A DNA stretch of 45,376 nucleotides from Planctomycetaceae bacterium. GTDB lineage: Bacteria; Planctomycetota; Planctomycetia; Pirellulales; Pirellulaceae. Where the stretch lies: the NCBI GenBank assembly GCA_002724245.1, contig PBOG01000162.1, positions 1-45,376 on the forward strand, in the 5' to 3' direction. Numbering within the stretch: position 1 is the first letter of the stretch; each line of letters opens with the position of its first letter. The notes below the pieces were generated by a model. It searched no databases and had not been told where the DNA came from. It was given only the letters and a program-made list of their open reading frames with translations. Shown piece after piece: positions 34,111-44,444 of the stretch. Position numbers and translations under genes: made by a program.

Positions 34111-35529
34111 TTAACCCGAACGCGGCAGCTGCACATTCCAGAACCAGGAAGCAGTGTTTTCTTTTCGCATTGCATGGTTACGCAACTGACCAACTCCCTG
34201 GACAACCTCTGAGTGATCAACCACGTCCCAGGACTCAATCTCGACCCCGCCTGAAGCGGTCAACACCCAACGCCCACCACGCACGCGAACAAAACTACAT
34301 TGAGGATCCACCGTCTTGGGCGTATTCCAAGCCTCAAGATCCAGATCGCTCTTCGGATCCGTCATGCGTGGCAAACTCAAGCCGGCCTTTTCAAACAACT
34401 CGTTCTGCTCAATCAAGGCAGCCACAACACACATATCCATCAGATTCCGTAGTTCACCAAAAACGGCATCTCGCTGAGACAGGGCATCGTATTTTTCGGT
34501 AAATAGATCCGCCCACTTTTGCGCCCGCGGATTCTTGCGGCCGGTGCCTCGGACATTACCTTGAGCGTTCACGACATCGGTTTCGGTCATACATTTGACC
34601 CCGCGCCCGCGAATCTTCCAGGCCATGCCGTCTTCGCTACGTGCCAGGGGCTCATAGTCTGTCGTCAACCACCAACGTGGATTCATATTGGTCGCTGAAC
34701 CTCTGGTCGATTTAATGAGATCGAGATAACTGGGCAGACCTTTGATTGGGGCCATTTCCAATGCCATCGCATACCGTTTCATCCGGTAATCGGCAGCGGT
34801 CATTACACGGGCGAAATGACTGTTCCTGGGCACACCAGCGATTTTGATCTGCTGCGGGCCAAAGGCACGTTTGATGTTGGGCTCGGCAATGCGGGGATTC
34901 TGTCGTACTCGCACGTCTTTCTTCAGCTCTTTGACCAAGGCAGAGAGGTTGCGGTAACCTTCCTGGGTTGGATCAATCGAAACACTGATCCCCACATCCC
35001 TGGCTGGCTTGACTGTTCGCAGCGCGACCAGCAGATCATCCAGCCGCATGACCGGCCGGCCCGTTGTCACCCCAACCACGACGGCATTGTCATCGACGAT
35101 CCAACCTTCGGCCGGACCGCCAAACAAGATGTCATTGTTGGCCTGATCGACCACCACCCATTCGATCCGCTGCAAACCACCCAGAAATTGTACTTCGTCA
35201 GGAAGCATGTCCAGGTTATTCGCCAACGCATCTTCAATTGCGGCGTGCAAGCCACGCAACGAAATCATGCGCAAATTCACCGGACGATTCAATTCACGTA
35301 CTGGAGTCGCAATTTCCTTACGCAGATCTGCGAGCAGCATTTCGCGGTCTTTAATGTTCGGTTCCCGCAGGACGCCCGCCGTGTCGATCGAGACGCCCCC
35401 AACCGCATTATTACGGAACAAGCCACGCCCCGCGAAGGACACCGAAACGGCAGATACCACAAACGCGGCAGCGCCCAGAGTCCGTAGGATCTGCTGGCTT
35501 GCGCGTGGCGCACGACTGCGACTTGACAT
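34111..35529 (-). CDS. DUF1598 domain protein, exported, unknown function
   Basis: 472 residues. A signal peptide (ILRTLGAAAFVVSAVSVSFAGRG) occupies about 14-36. The rest fits DUF1598, a family essentially restricted to planctomycetes: GGVSIDTAGVL, LRMISLRGLHAAIEDAL, PDEVQFLGGLQRIEWVVVD, DILFGGPAEGWIVDD and VVGVTTGRPVMRLDDLLVALR in order. No catalytic motif is evident and no function is established. The start has a GGAG Shine-Dalgarno seven bases upstream. A candidate promoter lies about 150 bases upstream in an AT-rich patch. The 35-base gap to the convergent kinase gene holds a CGGGT/ACCCG inverted repeat (34094-34118) around CTGCAG. Confidence 0.88.
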   Translation of the reverse strand: MSSRSRAPRASQQILRTLGAAAFVVSAVSVSFAGRGLFRNNAVGGVSIDTAGVLREPNIKDREMLLADLRKEIATPVRELNRPVNLRMISLRGLHAAIEDALANNLDMLPDEVQFLGGLQRIEWVVVDQANNDILFGGPAEGWIVDDNAVVVGVTTGRPVMRLDDLLVALRTVKPARDVGISVSIDPTQEGYRNLSALVKELKKDVRVRQNPRIAEPNIKRAFGPQQIKIAGVPRNSHFARVMTAADYRMKRYAMALEMAPIKGLPSYLDLIKSTRGSATNMNPRWWLTTDYEPLARSEDGMAWKIRGRGVKCMTETDVVNAQGNVRGTGRKNPRAQKWADLFTEKYDALSQRDAVFGELRNLMDMCVVAALIEQNELFEKAGLSLPRMTDPKSDLDLEAWNTPKTVDPQCSFVRVRGGRWVLTASGGVEIESWDVVDHSEVVQGVGQLRNHAMRKENTASWFWNVQLPRSG

Positions 35530-36049
35530 ATCTCATCTCCCTGATTCGGTGCGGCGGGGCCACTTTTTCAGCGACCAACCAACCCCTTTTCGTGATCTAC
35601 CACGCCACAGTACGAGACTTCCTGGCCAGAACGGCGGGTGGAGAACGACTAAAGACCTAGGTTCACTATGTAGATTTTAGGATACTTATAGAAAATTGGA
35701 AATGCAAGAAAACTTATCGGCAATCGATGAGTCTGAGGCCAATCCTAACTGACTAAGGCAACGTCAGTCGCCTTGCAAGCGGCTTGCAGCCCCATCCGAA
35801 CCGGCCGATAATAGGGGTGGTGCGTGCTGTGCCCGCAATATTGGAAAACTCCTGCTTCCATTCCTGAACTAGTCGGTCCGCCACCGGTCAGCTGATTGCG
35901 TGGCGTTACGGTCACGGGCATTGCAGCAACACCCTTTTCTTGCCCAGTTCCCCTGATTAGTTTGCCCCACTCCCGAGTCCACTGTCGTCGTTTCCGGTCA
36001 CCCTCGCCAAAACCCTCCTTCCAGGGGGAGCGCACCTGCACCCGCTCGC
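35530..36049. other. 520-base divergent intergenic region
   Basis: This separates the DUF1598 gene (minus) from the sigma-54 activator gene (plus). It contains an AT-rich patch at about 35665-35720 in otherwise GC-rich sequence, with a candidate minus-strand promoter. A short minus-strand frame (35745-36041) is open but shows no family resemblance or ribosome-binding site. No sigma-54 promoter (TGGCAC-N5-TTGC type), tRNA or riboswitch was recognised. Confidence 0.6.
35679..35707 (-). promoter_or_regulatory. Candidate sigma-70-type promoter for the DUF1598 gene
   Basis: On the minus strand TTGCAT (35702-35707) is followed after exactly 17 bases by TATCCT (35679-35684), four of six matches at each element. 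It lies in the AT-rich patch. The predicted start near 35672 would give a leader of about 140 bases before the DUF1598 ATG. Confidence 0.35.
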
Positions 36050-38053
36050 ATGTCAGACGCCTACCTTGTCATCCGCGTCGGATCCAAATGGACGGACTTC
36101 ATTCGCCTGGTACCCGGGCGGACAGCCACCATTGGCCGCACTTCGACAAATCTGATCGTCATTAAAGACGATAGTTGCAGTCGCAATCATGCTGAAGTTT
36201 TTCACTCCCGTAATGGCTGGCAACTGCGTGACCTGGGAAGTCGCAACGGAACCCACCTCAACGGAGCTGCCGTTTCGGGTGATTGCGGACTGACGCCCGG
36301 CGACGTGATTCGTATCGCGCAATGCCAGCTCGCCTTCGTGACTGATCCACAGGATGCATTCAAGGCCGATTCACGCCAGGTTGCAGATGCGCAAAGCGAG
36401 CCTGGGGAAACCTATGTTTCTCTCAGTGATTCAAACCTGCTGCCTTCCGATCAACCGACCACCATCACCCACCGGCAGAATCAAACTCGATTCCAACAGC
36501 CAGTCGACGAAAAAAGAGAAGTAGTCGATTCAGGGGCAGACGCCGAAGAGCTCTGTCGCCTCGTCTTTCAGCTTGCCAATCAGAACGATGCGGCCCAAAT
36601 CGCACAAGTGGCGTTGAACGGCCTCTTTGCTGGCGCGAAGATCGATGCGGGCGCACTTTTTCTGGTCGCTCCAGACCACGAAGGTCACCTGACCCTAGCA
36701 GACCTCGAAATTGCTGCATCGCGAGCTGACACAAGTTCCTCGTATCACCGTGTCTCCCCGTTTCTGGCAACAACTGCACTGCAACAACGGGAGGCAGTGT
36801 TGGCCAGAAATGTCGCCGACGACCCAACTCTCGGAACACCTGATAGCAAAGGTGAAATTCACTCAACCAGTGACATCTGTGCGCCAATCCGCCATGACGG
36901 CAAAGTCCTGGGCTTGATTCACCTCTACTCAACAACAGAAAACCGGAGTCCCGGTACAGGTGATCTTGAGTTTACGCTTGCAGTCGCGGACAACGTTGCC
37001 CAGGCATTGATCAATCTGCGCCGGCAGGCAGGGCTGGTCAAAGATCTCTCGCAATCTCGCGATGAAGTCAATCAACTTCGTCAAGCGCTACGTGCCAACG
37101 TCGAAATCATCGGCTCGAGCCCCCAATTAGACGACGTCCACAGCCAAATTGCCCAGGCGGCTCCTAGCCGGGCCACGGTTTTGATTCGCGGTGAAAGCGG
37201 CGTCGGCAAGGAACTTGTCGCCCGGGCAGTGCACTACGCCAGCCCCCGCCAACACGGACCATTTGTCTGTCTCAATTGTGCCGCGTTGTCCGAGACACTT
37301 CTTGAAAGTGAGCTGTTTGGTCATGAAAAAGGCGCCTTCACGGGCGCAACGGAACGAAAGGCGGGTAAATTCGAAGCGGCCTCAGAAGGCACCCTCATGC
37401 TCGATGAGATCGGAGAAATGAGTCTGGCGATCCAGGCGAAATTCCTCAGGGTCCTCGAAGGCCACCCTTTTGAACGCGTCGGTGGTAGCGAGGCTCTGGA
37501 GGTCGATGTGCGCATTATCGCGGCCACCAATCGCGACCTCGAAAGAGCCGTATCGGACGGTGATTTTCGACGCGATCTTTACTTTCGTTTGAATGTCGTC
37601 GAGATGGAAGTACCGCCGCTCCGCAAACGCCCGGGGGACATCGTTGAATTGGCCGATTTCTTCCTTCATCAATTCAATCAGGAAACCGGGAAACCACCGC
37701 GCAGCTTCTCAGATGAGGCAAGCAAACAGCTACAAACGTATCACTGGCCTGGCAATGTGCGCGAACTCCGCAATGTAGTCGAACGCGCGGTTTTACTGAC
37801 CGCTCACGAGATCATTGGCCCACAAGATCTCAAACTATCTGCACTCGCCTCGGCTAGTGATTCGGGTGAAATCCCAGCTCCTGCAAGCCTCTACGTACCC
37901 CAGTCGCTCGAGGAGGTTGAGCGACAACACATCGAGGCAACGCTGGAAGCTTGCCAGTGGAACAAAAGCCGCTCCGCAACGACATTGGGCATTGAACGCT
38001 CTACCCTGGACCGAAAGATCCGCAGATACAACTTGAAGTCGCCCAAGAAATAA
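36050..38053 (+). CDS. FHA-GAF sigma-54-dependent transcriptional activator
   Basis: 667 residues. An FHA phosphothreonine-binding domain spans about 5-97, with IGR (28-30), SRNHA (44-48) and [12 protein letters not shown] (61-72). A low-complexity linker follows, then a GAF sensor domain at about 165-325. The AAA+ domain has Walker A GESGVGKE (381-388), the sigma-54 contact loop GAFTGA (428-433) and Walker B LMLDEI (449-454). A Fis-type helix-turn-helix (about 620-660, [31 protein letters not shown]) binds DNA. The intact GAFTGA loop indicates genuine activation of sigma-54 polymerase. There is no receiver domain, so the input is probably a Ser/Thr kinase signal read by FHA and a ligand read by GAF. 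Targets are unknown. No good Shine-Dalgarno is seen before the ATG. Confidence 0.95.
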   Translation: MSDAYLVIRVGSKWTDFIRLVPGRTATIGRTSTNLIVIKDDSCSRNHAEVFHSRNGWQLRDLGSRNGTHLNGAAVSGDCGLTPGDVIRIAQCQLAFVTDPQDAFKADSRQVADAQSEPGETYVSLSDSNLLPSDQPTTITHRQNQTRFQQPVDEKREVVDSGADAEELCRLVFQLANQNDAAQIAQVALNGLFAGAKIDAGALFLVAPDHEGHLTLADLEIAASRADTSSSYHRVSPFLATTALQQREAVLARNVADDPTLGTPDSKGEIHSTSDICAPIRHDGKVLGLIHLYSTTENRSPGTGDLEFTLAVADNVAQALINLRRQAGLVKDLSQSRDEVNQLRQALRANVEIIGSSPQLDDVHSQIAQAAPSRATVLIRGESGVGKELVARAVHYASPRQHGPFVCLNCAALSETLLESELFGHEKGAFTGATERKAGKFEAASEGTLMLDEIGEMSLAIQAKFLRVLEGHPFERVGGSEALEVDVRIIAATNRDLERAVSDGDFRRDLYFRLNVVEMEVPPLRKRPGDIVELADFFLHQFNQETGKPPRSFSDEASKQLQTYHWPGNVRELRNVVERAVLLTAHEIIGPQDLKLSALASASDSGEIPAPASLYVPQSLEEVERQHIEATLEACQWNKSRSATTLGIERSTLDRKIRRYNLKSPKK

Positions 38054-38114
38054 TCGCCGTCGTACGGTTGAACCCACCGGATGACGCAGGGAACTCACAA
38101 CAACAAGCGACAGG

Positions 38115-40487
38115 CTAGGGCGCAACTCCGAGAACAAAATCGACCTTTGTCTCAGCAATCACCGGATCACCGTTGTGGATCATGGTAGCCCGAATTACCA
38201 GTGGCAAATTAAAGGGCCCCAGCGGGTTTCCAAAACGCAACTGTAGCTCTCCCGCGGTCTGGTCGGTCGCCAGAGTCAACGGCTCGGCGGTCACACCACG
38301 AACATGGGCCGCCTGGATTACTTCTACCTTTACTGGCGCCGGCTCCAGAACGCCACGTGAGATGGTGACGCCCAGCTGGAGAACCTCACCTGGCACCGCA
38401 CGCACCGACTGCCTGGAGGCCTTGATGTTCAAAGGGCAGGGTGCGGTGAGAATGATAATCTGATCATTCACCGCACCAGAACTATAACTGACTTTGTGCT
38501 TGACTCCATCCTCGTCTTCTACCTCGCCAACAGCCATCACCACGATGCGCCCTGTACGATTCATCTCGAGCCAGGTGGGTATGTTGATCGAGTAATCGAA
38601 CTCAGTCGTACCGGGTGGTAGCGGCATCACGGACCCTGTCACACCCTGTTGATGCCGAATCTGGCGATCGGCCAACGAAATCTCGAGTGGCCCCTGGTAA
38701 CCACCCAATCGCAACTTGTAGTGCCGCCGATGGACAGTTCCGCGGGCGGCATAGTTAGTCTGAAAAGCCTCGCCATCGACCTTGAATGGTGTCGGCATGC
38801 AAACCATCAACAATATCTTGTCCGGCTTGTAGACCCCCGGGGTTGGCGCCATGCGTGCTCGTCGTGTCACCGCTTTTCCGTCTCGCATCGCAGTACCGGT
38901 CAAGGAGATTCGATAGTCGCGAATCTTCGCTTTGGAATCTGCTTTCAGCACGACCTCAACTTCGTTTTTGCCCTCGGGTATCGTCGTTGGAGCTGCGACA
39001 AGCCCGGCAGGCAATCCTTCAAATGCCAATTCAATCGCTTCTTTGAAACCGGCAATCCGCTGTACGGGAACCTTGAACTTGACTTCAGCCCCACGATATA
39101 CGCTCAGTGCATCACCCGGCAAACGCAGTTTGAAATCGGGCTCCGATGGCCGGCTGAATTTAAGCCGATAGGCAAACTCCGGGCCACCGCGTTGCGGATC
39201 CACATCCCGAATCTCGATCACAAAATGGCCGCTTGACGGAAATTTGAACCGGGTATTCACTTCGCTCGGATTTTGTGGGCTACTGCCGGTTGCCAGCAAC
39301 TCCTTGCCCTCTGCGTCCTGAATCTTCAGCACGGCATCCATCGGCGAACCAAATCGCGCCGTCCACAATTCAACGACCAATTCCTCGCCTTCCGCAGCTT
39401 TCACCAACCAGCGATCAACGTCACCTGGTCGGTCCACACGGCCATTCAACACAGCTGGCACAACCACTGCACCATCGGCAGGTTCCGCATCGTTGGGCTC
39501 AGTCTCCAAGTGCTCCGGCAACCCGGAAAGGTCAATCTGTAGCGGGTTAGAGACATATTCTGGCAATGGGAAATGCTGGGCATGCGGCCCCTCTCCCTGG
39601 GTCGGGCCCGGGGCTGGCAACTTTACGGCAACCACCCCGTCCGGAGTCTGTTGCCCAACCAACTCAAAGGCAACCTCCGTGCCCATTTGGCCCCCCAAAG
39701 GGTAAACATGATCTACAAATGGCCCGGCCGTAACAGTGAGACGGTAAATATAAGGCTGCAGGCCGCGGTAATTGACATCATGAATATGGAGTCGATAGGT
39801 CCCCTCGACGGGCGCCCGAAAACGCAGTAGTGAATCGGTCCCGAAGTAGTCGGTATTCTCTGCCAACAAACGTCCCTGGGGATCGTACAGTAGCAGTCGC
39901 GAATCGAGTGGTGACCCAATCCGCGATGCGACCACCGCGCAGGTCACCGCTTGGCCAGCCTGGACATGAAATTCCCATATATCAATATCTTCACGTGGAA
40001 AAATCCGGCCGTTAATCGTCACCGGCAAATCGACGCGACTCGGGATGGGACGCCCGTCGATCTCATCTTCCACGATTTCAGGGAGATCACCGATTACGAA
40101 AAACCGACCGCCGACCGCGCCTTGGGAAGTCCACAGCCGCCAGGGCCTCGATCCCAGTGCCGCATCCGCAGCAATCTTGACTTGTCCCATGTGGTCCTTG
40201 GGATAGACCTCGGCGCCTTGTGACGCCGGCTTGACAATGAGAGGCCCTTCAAACCACGTCGTCCTGGTACGCTCAATTCGTGGAGTGGCCTCGACGCCCG
40301 GACCTAACATTTCAAAAGGGCTGCCGCCATGCAGGAAATGTGCCCCAACGTGAAAGGAAACCGTTGTGCCACGCTGACCACCGGCAGGAAAGATGTAATC
40401 TGCGGAGGGAGCATCCGCTGCGCCCGCGCTCGCTGCCAGCAACCATGCTCCAACTCCGGCCAAGCACCTAGTCAGCGTCCGGTACAT
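38115..40487 (-). CDS. Exported PPC-domain protein, planctomycete type
   Basis: 790 residues from the ATG at 40487, preceded by a very good Shine-Dalgarno. A signal peptide ends near AASAGAADA (about residue 25). Two bacterial pre-peptidase C-terminal (PPC)-like beta-sandwiches are visible at about 155-252 and 342-442, each with the D(I/V)D.W.F/V pattern, a GSP(L/M)D turn and a G.(Y/F).(L/I).I.D strand. Further Ig-like beta-rich regions make up the C-terminal half. There is no protease domain, so a structural or binding role outside the cytoplasm is likelier than catalysis. It is the last gene of the 44444-38115 cluster with DUF1549/DUF1553 and DUF1501, a common planctomycete arrangement. Confidence 0.88.
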   Translation of the reverse strand: MYRTLTRCLAGVGAWLLAASAGAADAPSADYIFPAGGQRGTTVSFHVGAHFLHGGSPFEMLGPGVEATPRIERTRTTWFEGPLIVKPASQGAEVYPKDHMGQVKIAADAALGSRPWRLWTSQGAVGGRFFVIGDLPEIVEDEIDGRPIPSRVDLPVTINGRIFPREDIDIWEFHVQAGQAVTCAVVASRIGSPLDSRLLLYDPQGRLLAENTDYFGTDSLLRFRAPVEGTYRLHIHDVNYRGLQPYIYRLTVTAGPFVDHVYPLGGQMGTEVAFELVGQQTPDGVVAVKLPAPGPTQGEGPHAQHFPLPEYVSNPLQIDLSGLPEHLETEPNDAEPADGAVVVPAVLNGRVDRPGDVDRWLVKAAEGEELVVELWTARFGSPMDAVLKIQDAEGKELLATGSSPQNPSEVNTRFKFPSSGHFVIEIRDVDPQRGGPEFAYRLKFSRPSEPDFKLRLPGDALSVYRGAEVKFKVPVQRIAGFKEAIELAFEGLPAGLVAAPTTIPEGKNEVEVVLKADSKAKIRDYRISLTGTAMRDGKAVTRRARMAPTPGVYKPDKILLMVCMPTPFKVDGEAFQTNYAARGTVHRRHYKLRLGGYQGPLEISLADRQIRHQQGVTGSVMPLPPGTTEFDYSINIPTWLEMNRTGRIVVMAVGEVEDEDGVKHKVSYSSGAVNDQIIILTAPCPLNIKASRQSVRAVPGEVLQLGVTISRGVLEPAPVKVEVIQAAHVRGVTAEPLTLATDQTAGELQLRFGNPLGPFNLPLVIRATMIHNGDPVIAETKVDFVLGVAP

Positions 40488-40490
40488 AAT

Positions 40491-40499
40491 TCCTCTCCT
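40491..40499 (-). promoter_or_regulatory. Shine-Dalgarno AGGAGAGGA deciding the PPC protein start
   Basis: On the minus strand AGGAGAGGA lies three bases before the ATG at 40487, with its AGGAG core seven bases away. The frame is open further 5', but the signal peptide begins right after this ATG. Confidence 0.8.
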
Positions 40500-40580
40500 C
40501 TTGATGTGCAGCCAATCCTGCAGAACACGTTGTGAGCGTCCCAGGCAAGGCTCGCGCAAACAGGCCGACACCAGTACGTA

Positions 40581-41924
40581 TTACAGGAGTTCACGTATAA
40601 CGCGGCCGTCATTGACGATCGGTACAGGCCGGCCCTCGGCCGTGTGAAACTCGTCTTTCGTGTTGACACCGAGCAGATGATGCAATGTCGCACCTAAATC
40701 CTCTGGACCGATCGGATTCTCCGCAGGCCGCTCAGCCCGTTCATTCGATCTTCCGACAACACGGCCGCCCTGCACACCACCGCCACCCATCATCACGGTG
40801 AATCCCGGTCCCCAATGGTCGCGCCCGGCATTCTTATTAATGCGCGGAGTACGACCAAATTCACCTGTCACGATCACCAGCGTCTTCTCCAACAACCCAC
40901 GGTCAGACAAGTCGCGGAACAGTGTCGACATCGCCGCGTCCAGATGCGGCAAGAGATCTCTCTTCAAGGTCACGAAATTATTATCGTGCGTGTCCCAGTC
41001 AACATGATCAACAGTGACACACCGCACGCCAGCCTCAACCAGACGCCGCGCCATCAGGCACGATTGCCCAAGGGAGTTACGCCCGTATTCATCACGCAAG
41101 GTGTCAGATTCCGCGTGAATATTGAACGCCCGTTTCGCTTCGGGAGAAGTCATTAGTTGAAATGCCTTGTCGCGAAACGTACTGACGGCTTTGGCGCCTT
41201 TATTCGCACTGCGCTCGGCACCGCGTTGAAACCGGTCAACTTGTGCCAACAACGCGCGGCGTGCATCCAATCGGTCTGCCGCCAACGCTAATGGCGGCAC
41301 GATGTCTCGAACCGCAAACCCGGGATCAGCTGGGTCAGCATTGACACTGAATGGAGCAACGGACGGCCCCAGGTACGACGCCCCCGCACTGGGATGCATG
41401 TCGGGGACGCAAACGTACGGAGGCACGCTACCACGTGGCCCTAATTTCTTGGCGATAATCGAGCCGTGCGCTGGCCGTTGATTATTTGGCGTCAAAGCGG
41501 CATTAAATCCGGCCACAGGATGGTACCCGGTGAGCATGTAGTGGTCGGCCGGCCCGTGATCGGAATTACGATGTCCAAAAGACCGGATCAACGAGAATTT
41601 ATCCATCTGCTGCGAGGTCCGCGGCAGATGCTCACCAACCTGGATCCCCGGAACGTTACTGGCGACAGGGTCAAAATCGCCACGAAACTCGGCCGGCGCA
41701 TCCGGTTTCATGTCAAACGTGTCAATGGTGCTCAAGCCACCTTTGAGAAACACAATGATTAACGACCGATCATCTTTGGTGACACCGCTTGCATTTGCCG
41801 CAGCGTGGGATTCTCCAGACAGCATCCCGGACAAACTGACTGCAGCCCCAAAGAGTGAACCGCTACCAACACGCAGGAAATCTCGGCGTTGGGCTCCATC
41901 ACAAAATTGTCCACGACGTTTCAT
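40581..41924 (-). CDS. DUF1501 family exported protein
   Basis: 447 residues from the ATG at 41924, chosen because GGAG sits eight bases upstream and a Tat-like signal with RRDFLRVGSGSLFGAAVSLSGML begins near residue 13. Family motifs are FLKGGLSTIDTFDMKP near residue 58, GEFGRTPRINKNAG and GRDHWGPGFTVMMGGGGVQGGRVVG in the C-terminal third. It is 75 bases downstream of the Big2-like/DUF1549/DUF1553 gene and upstream of the PPC gene, so it is the middle gene of a three-gene operon. No enzymatic activity is established for the family. Confidence 0.93.
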   Translation of the reverse strand: MKRRGQFCDGAQRRDFLRVGSGSLFGAAVSLSGMLSGESHAAANASGVTKDDRSLIIVFLKGGLSTIDTFDMKPDAPAEFRGDFDPVASNVPGIQVGEHLPRTSQQMDKFSLIRSFGHRNSDHGPADHYMLTGYHPVAGFNAALTPNNQRPAHGSIIAKKLGPRGSVPPYVCVPDMHPSAGASYLGPSVAPFSVNADPADPGFAVRDIVPPLALAADRLDARRALLAQVDRFQRGAERSANKGAKAVSTFRDKAFQLMTSPEAKRAFNIHAESDTLRDEYGRNSLGQSCLMARRLVEAGVRCVTVDHVDWDTHDNNFVTLKRDLLPHLDAAMSTLFRDLSDRGLLEKTLVIVTGEFGRTPRINKNAGRDHWGPGFTVMMGGGGVQGGRVVGRSNERAERPAENPIGPEDLGATLHHLLGVNTKDEFHTAEGRPVPIVNDGRVIRELL

Positions 41925-41999
41925 GGTGTTTCTCCGTGTTCTTAGCGTGCCGCGACCACCCGACTCCTCACAGTCCATCAACTAGACCGCGTGGCGCAC

Positions 42000-44444
42000 T
42001 CAATGGTTGAAAACAAATTCCAGTGTGTTCATCAGACTCCAAGCGAGATCCTCTGCGTCGTCTCGCCGACTCCCGGGAGACTCCTGGAGGTAGTTCAATG
42101 CCGTCTGCTGCTCGGCGGAACTTGGAAAACGACTAAAAAACATCAAATAAAGTTGCTCGACCAAATCCTGATCTGTTTTTGTAGTATCGACCAGATGCAC
42201 GATCCGTCCCGCCTCGTGTCCGATCATCGCGTTGATTTCTGGCGAATTCAGTACGTGCAGGACCTGCCCGACTGTCGGCTCACCAACCCGTTCACACTCA
42301 CAGGCGGTTTTGCGCGAAGGGCGTCCAAACAATTTCAAGAAATAGTGGTCGACCACGCTGTCCCACAATTCGATGGCACGATAGCCGTGTGGCACACCTG
42401 TAAATTTCTCTCGATGCCCAGTCACGCCACAAACCGCGTCAAACAGTACCTCAGCGTCCATCCGTTTGAACAGAGCGCGTGAGTAGTTCTGTTCATCCTC
42501 CTGGTTCGTCTCGTTAGGCTGGGACGACCGCTGGTAACTTCGCGAAGCCGTGATCGTGCGGATCAACTGGTGAACATCAAAACCACTGGCAACAAAGTGC
42601 TCCGCCAACGCGTCCATCAATGCTGGATTACTCGGCGGATTGGTATCGCGCAGGTCATCCACAGGTTCCACCAGTCCGCGTCCCATGAAATGAGCCCACA
42701 TCCGATTGACCAGATTGCGTGCGAACCAGGCATTCTCCGGTCCAATCATCCACTTCACCAGCACCTGCCGACGATCGCCGGGCGGAGACTTCTCTGGCAT
42801 CGGTTCACCCAGCGGGTAAGCGTAAATCGGCTCGCCCGTCCGAGGATGTTTGGTTTCCGGATCGCCGACCGCCAACTGGACCTCGCCGCGACTGGTACCC
42901 TTGCGGCTCACTTGCTGGAAAAAGGCAGACATGCCGTAATAATCCCGCTGACTCCAGCGATCAAACGGATGGTGATGGCATTGCGCACATTCGATCCGCA
43001 CCCCTAGAAAAACCTGAGACACAGCACTAGCTAGTTTCCCTGCATCACCCACAACGCGGTAAAAATTCACCTGGGGAGCTTCTTTCGTGGGTCCCTGCAG
43101 CGCAAGTATATCACTGACAAACTGGTCATAACGCCGATTGCGAGCAAAGCTTTTGCGAATCCACGTGTAGTAGTCGTAGGCACCCTTATGGCCCAGAGCA
43201 CGTCGATCTACACGCAATAAATCCGACCATTTCATCGCCCAAAAAACGGCGTACTCTGGCCGCTCGAGGAGACGATTGACCAGGAGCGCCCGTTTGTCTG
43301 TCCGCTCATCCTGCAGAAACGCTCGAGACTCTGCTGCAGTCGGTAGCGTTCCGATGATGTCCAGATAGACACGTCGCAAAAATTCCGCATCTGTGGAGTG
43401 CCCAGACGGAATAATGTTGAGTTTCTGCAATTTGGCGTGGACCAGCCCGTCAATAAAATTCGTTTCACTGACTGCCGGATACTCGCTGATCGCTTCCTCC
43501 CTGGGAATCAACGCCTGGAAGGTATCTACGGCACCCATATAGGTCGCCATCACGGCAACTTGCCCCGGTACTGAACCGATGCGCACGACACCCGCCGCAT
43601 CGACCGACGCCAGGCCTTCATTGTTAGACTGGTATTTGACGATCGAAGTGACATCTACCTCGCGGCCATCTGAATAGTACGCCATCACGCGCAGCTGCTG
43701 ATTCGACTGAATACCCAACACCGCTTCGACGGGTTGAATTTCAACCCGTTCTACTCTCGGCGCATCCGGCTCTCCCAACGGGGTACCTGCAGCGACCCAA
43801 CCTTTCAGCGTGTTATATTCCCGGGAATCGAGAGCAATGCGCACGCCTCCTCCATGGGGAATTCCCCCAGAAGCTTTGGTCAACAACAGACTGCGGTCCG
43901 CGGCCGCGATAAAGGTCCGTCGCCCGCGACCTTCCTTGGTCAATGCCGCAAAATCGGCGAGTGGATCGAAACCGAATACGGACAACTTGAAGCCGTTCTG
44001 CCCCTCTGCCTTGCCGTGACAGCCCGAGGTGTTGCATCCGTATTTACTGAGGATCGGCAAGATGTCATCTTCGAAATGAAATGCGTGCGGGACCGTGGTT
44101 TGAGAAACCCGGACAGCCACACGCTGCCGCTCACCTTTGTAGTGAATTTCGACAGTCCCAGCCCCATCAGACAAGGCTCTGAGCACACCGCGAGCGTCGA
44201 CGTTAAAGTGGGGAGAATCCGTCCGGTACATCACCCGGTGGGTAAGATCCAAGTCTCTTCCATCCTGGCTACGGGTACGAACCAGGAGTCCCCGCAGCGC
44301 GCCGGGCCCAATGAGTTCAACCGTACGGGGGTGCACTTGAAAAGCGCCCCCCGCCGTCGGTTCATCAGCCGCGGCCAAACGGCATTCCCTGGCCGACAGC
44401 AGCCCGACCAGGATCAGGCAAGTCAACATGGACAACAGTCGCAT
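42000..44444 (-). CDS. Big2-like/DUF1549/DUF1553 cytochrome-type protein with CX4CH motif
   Basis: 814 residues from the ATG at 44444, which starts a signal peptide (MLTCLILVGLLSA); an ATG at 44477 is possible. Big2-like bacterial Ig folds lie at about 28-115 and 230-315. Between them is the PSCyt-type segment CNTSGCHGKAEGQNGFKLSVFGFDP, whose heme-like motif is CX4CH (C137-H143) rather than CXXCH. DUF1549 covers about 330-515 and holds ECAQCHHHPFDRW (C486, C489, H490). DUF1553 occupies about 560-800. This is the short subtype of planctomycete DUF1549/DUF1553 protein. It opens a three-gene cluster with DUF1501 and PPC genes. Confidence 0.93.
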   Translation of the reverse strand: MRLLSMLTCLILVGLLSARECRLAAADEPTAGGAFQVHPRTVELIGPGALRGLLVRTRSQDGRDLDLTHRVMYRTDSPHFNVDARGVLRALSDGAGTVEIHYKGERQRVAVRVSQTTVPHAFHFEDDILPILSKYGCNTSGCHGKAEGQNGFKLSVFGFDPLADFAALTKEGRGRRTFIAAADRSLLLTKASGGIPHGGGVRIALDSREYNTLKGWVAAGTPLGEPDAPRVERVEIQPVEAVLGIQSNQQLRVMAYYSDGREVDVTSIVKYQSNNEGLASVDAAGVVRIGSVPGQVAVMATYMGAVDTFQALIPREEAISEYPAVSETNFIDGLVHAKLQKLNIIPSGHSTDAEFLRRVYLDIIGTLPTAAESRAFLQDERTDKRALLVNRLLERPEYAVFWAMKWSDLLRVDRRALGHKGAYDYYTWIRKSFARNRRYDQFVSDILALQGPTKEAPQVNFYRVVGDAGKLASAVSQVFLGVRIECAQCHHHPFDRWSQRDYYGMSAFFQQVSRKGTSRGEVQLAVGDPETKHPRTGEPIYAYPLGEPMPEKSPPGDRRQVLVKWMIGPENAWFARNLVNRMWAHFMGRGLVEPVDDLRDTNPPSNPALMDALAEHFVASGFDVHQLIRTITASRSYQRSSQPNETNQEDEQNYSRALFKRMDAEVLFDAVCGVTGHREKFTGVPHGYRAIELWDSVVDHYFLKLFGRPSRKTACECERVGEPTVGQVLHVLNSPEINAMIGHEAGRIVHLVDTTKTDQDLVEQLYLMFFSRFPSSAEQQTALNYLQESPGSRRDDAEDLAWSLMNTLEFVFNH

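Noticed and set aside
35745-36041. Open minus-strand frame of 98 codons in the DUF1598/sigma-54 activator intergenic region
   Set aside because: No ribosome-binding site, no recognisable family and irregular composition; likely a chance open frame.
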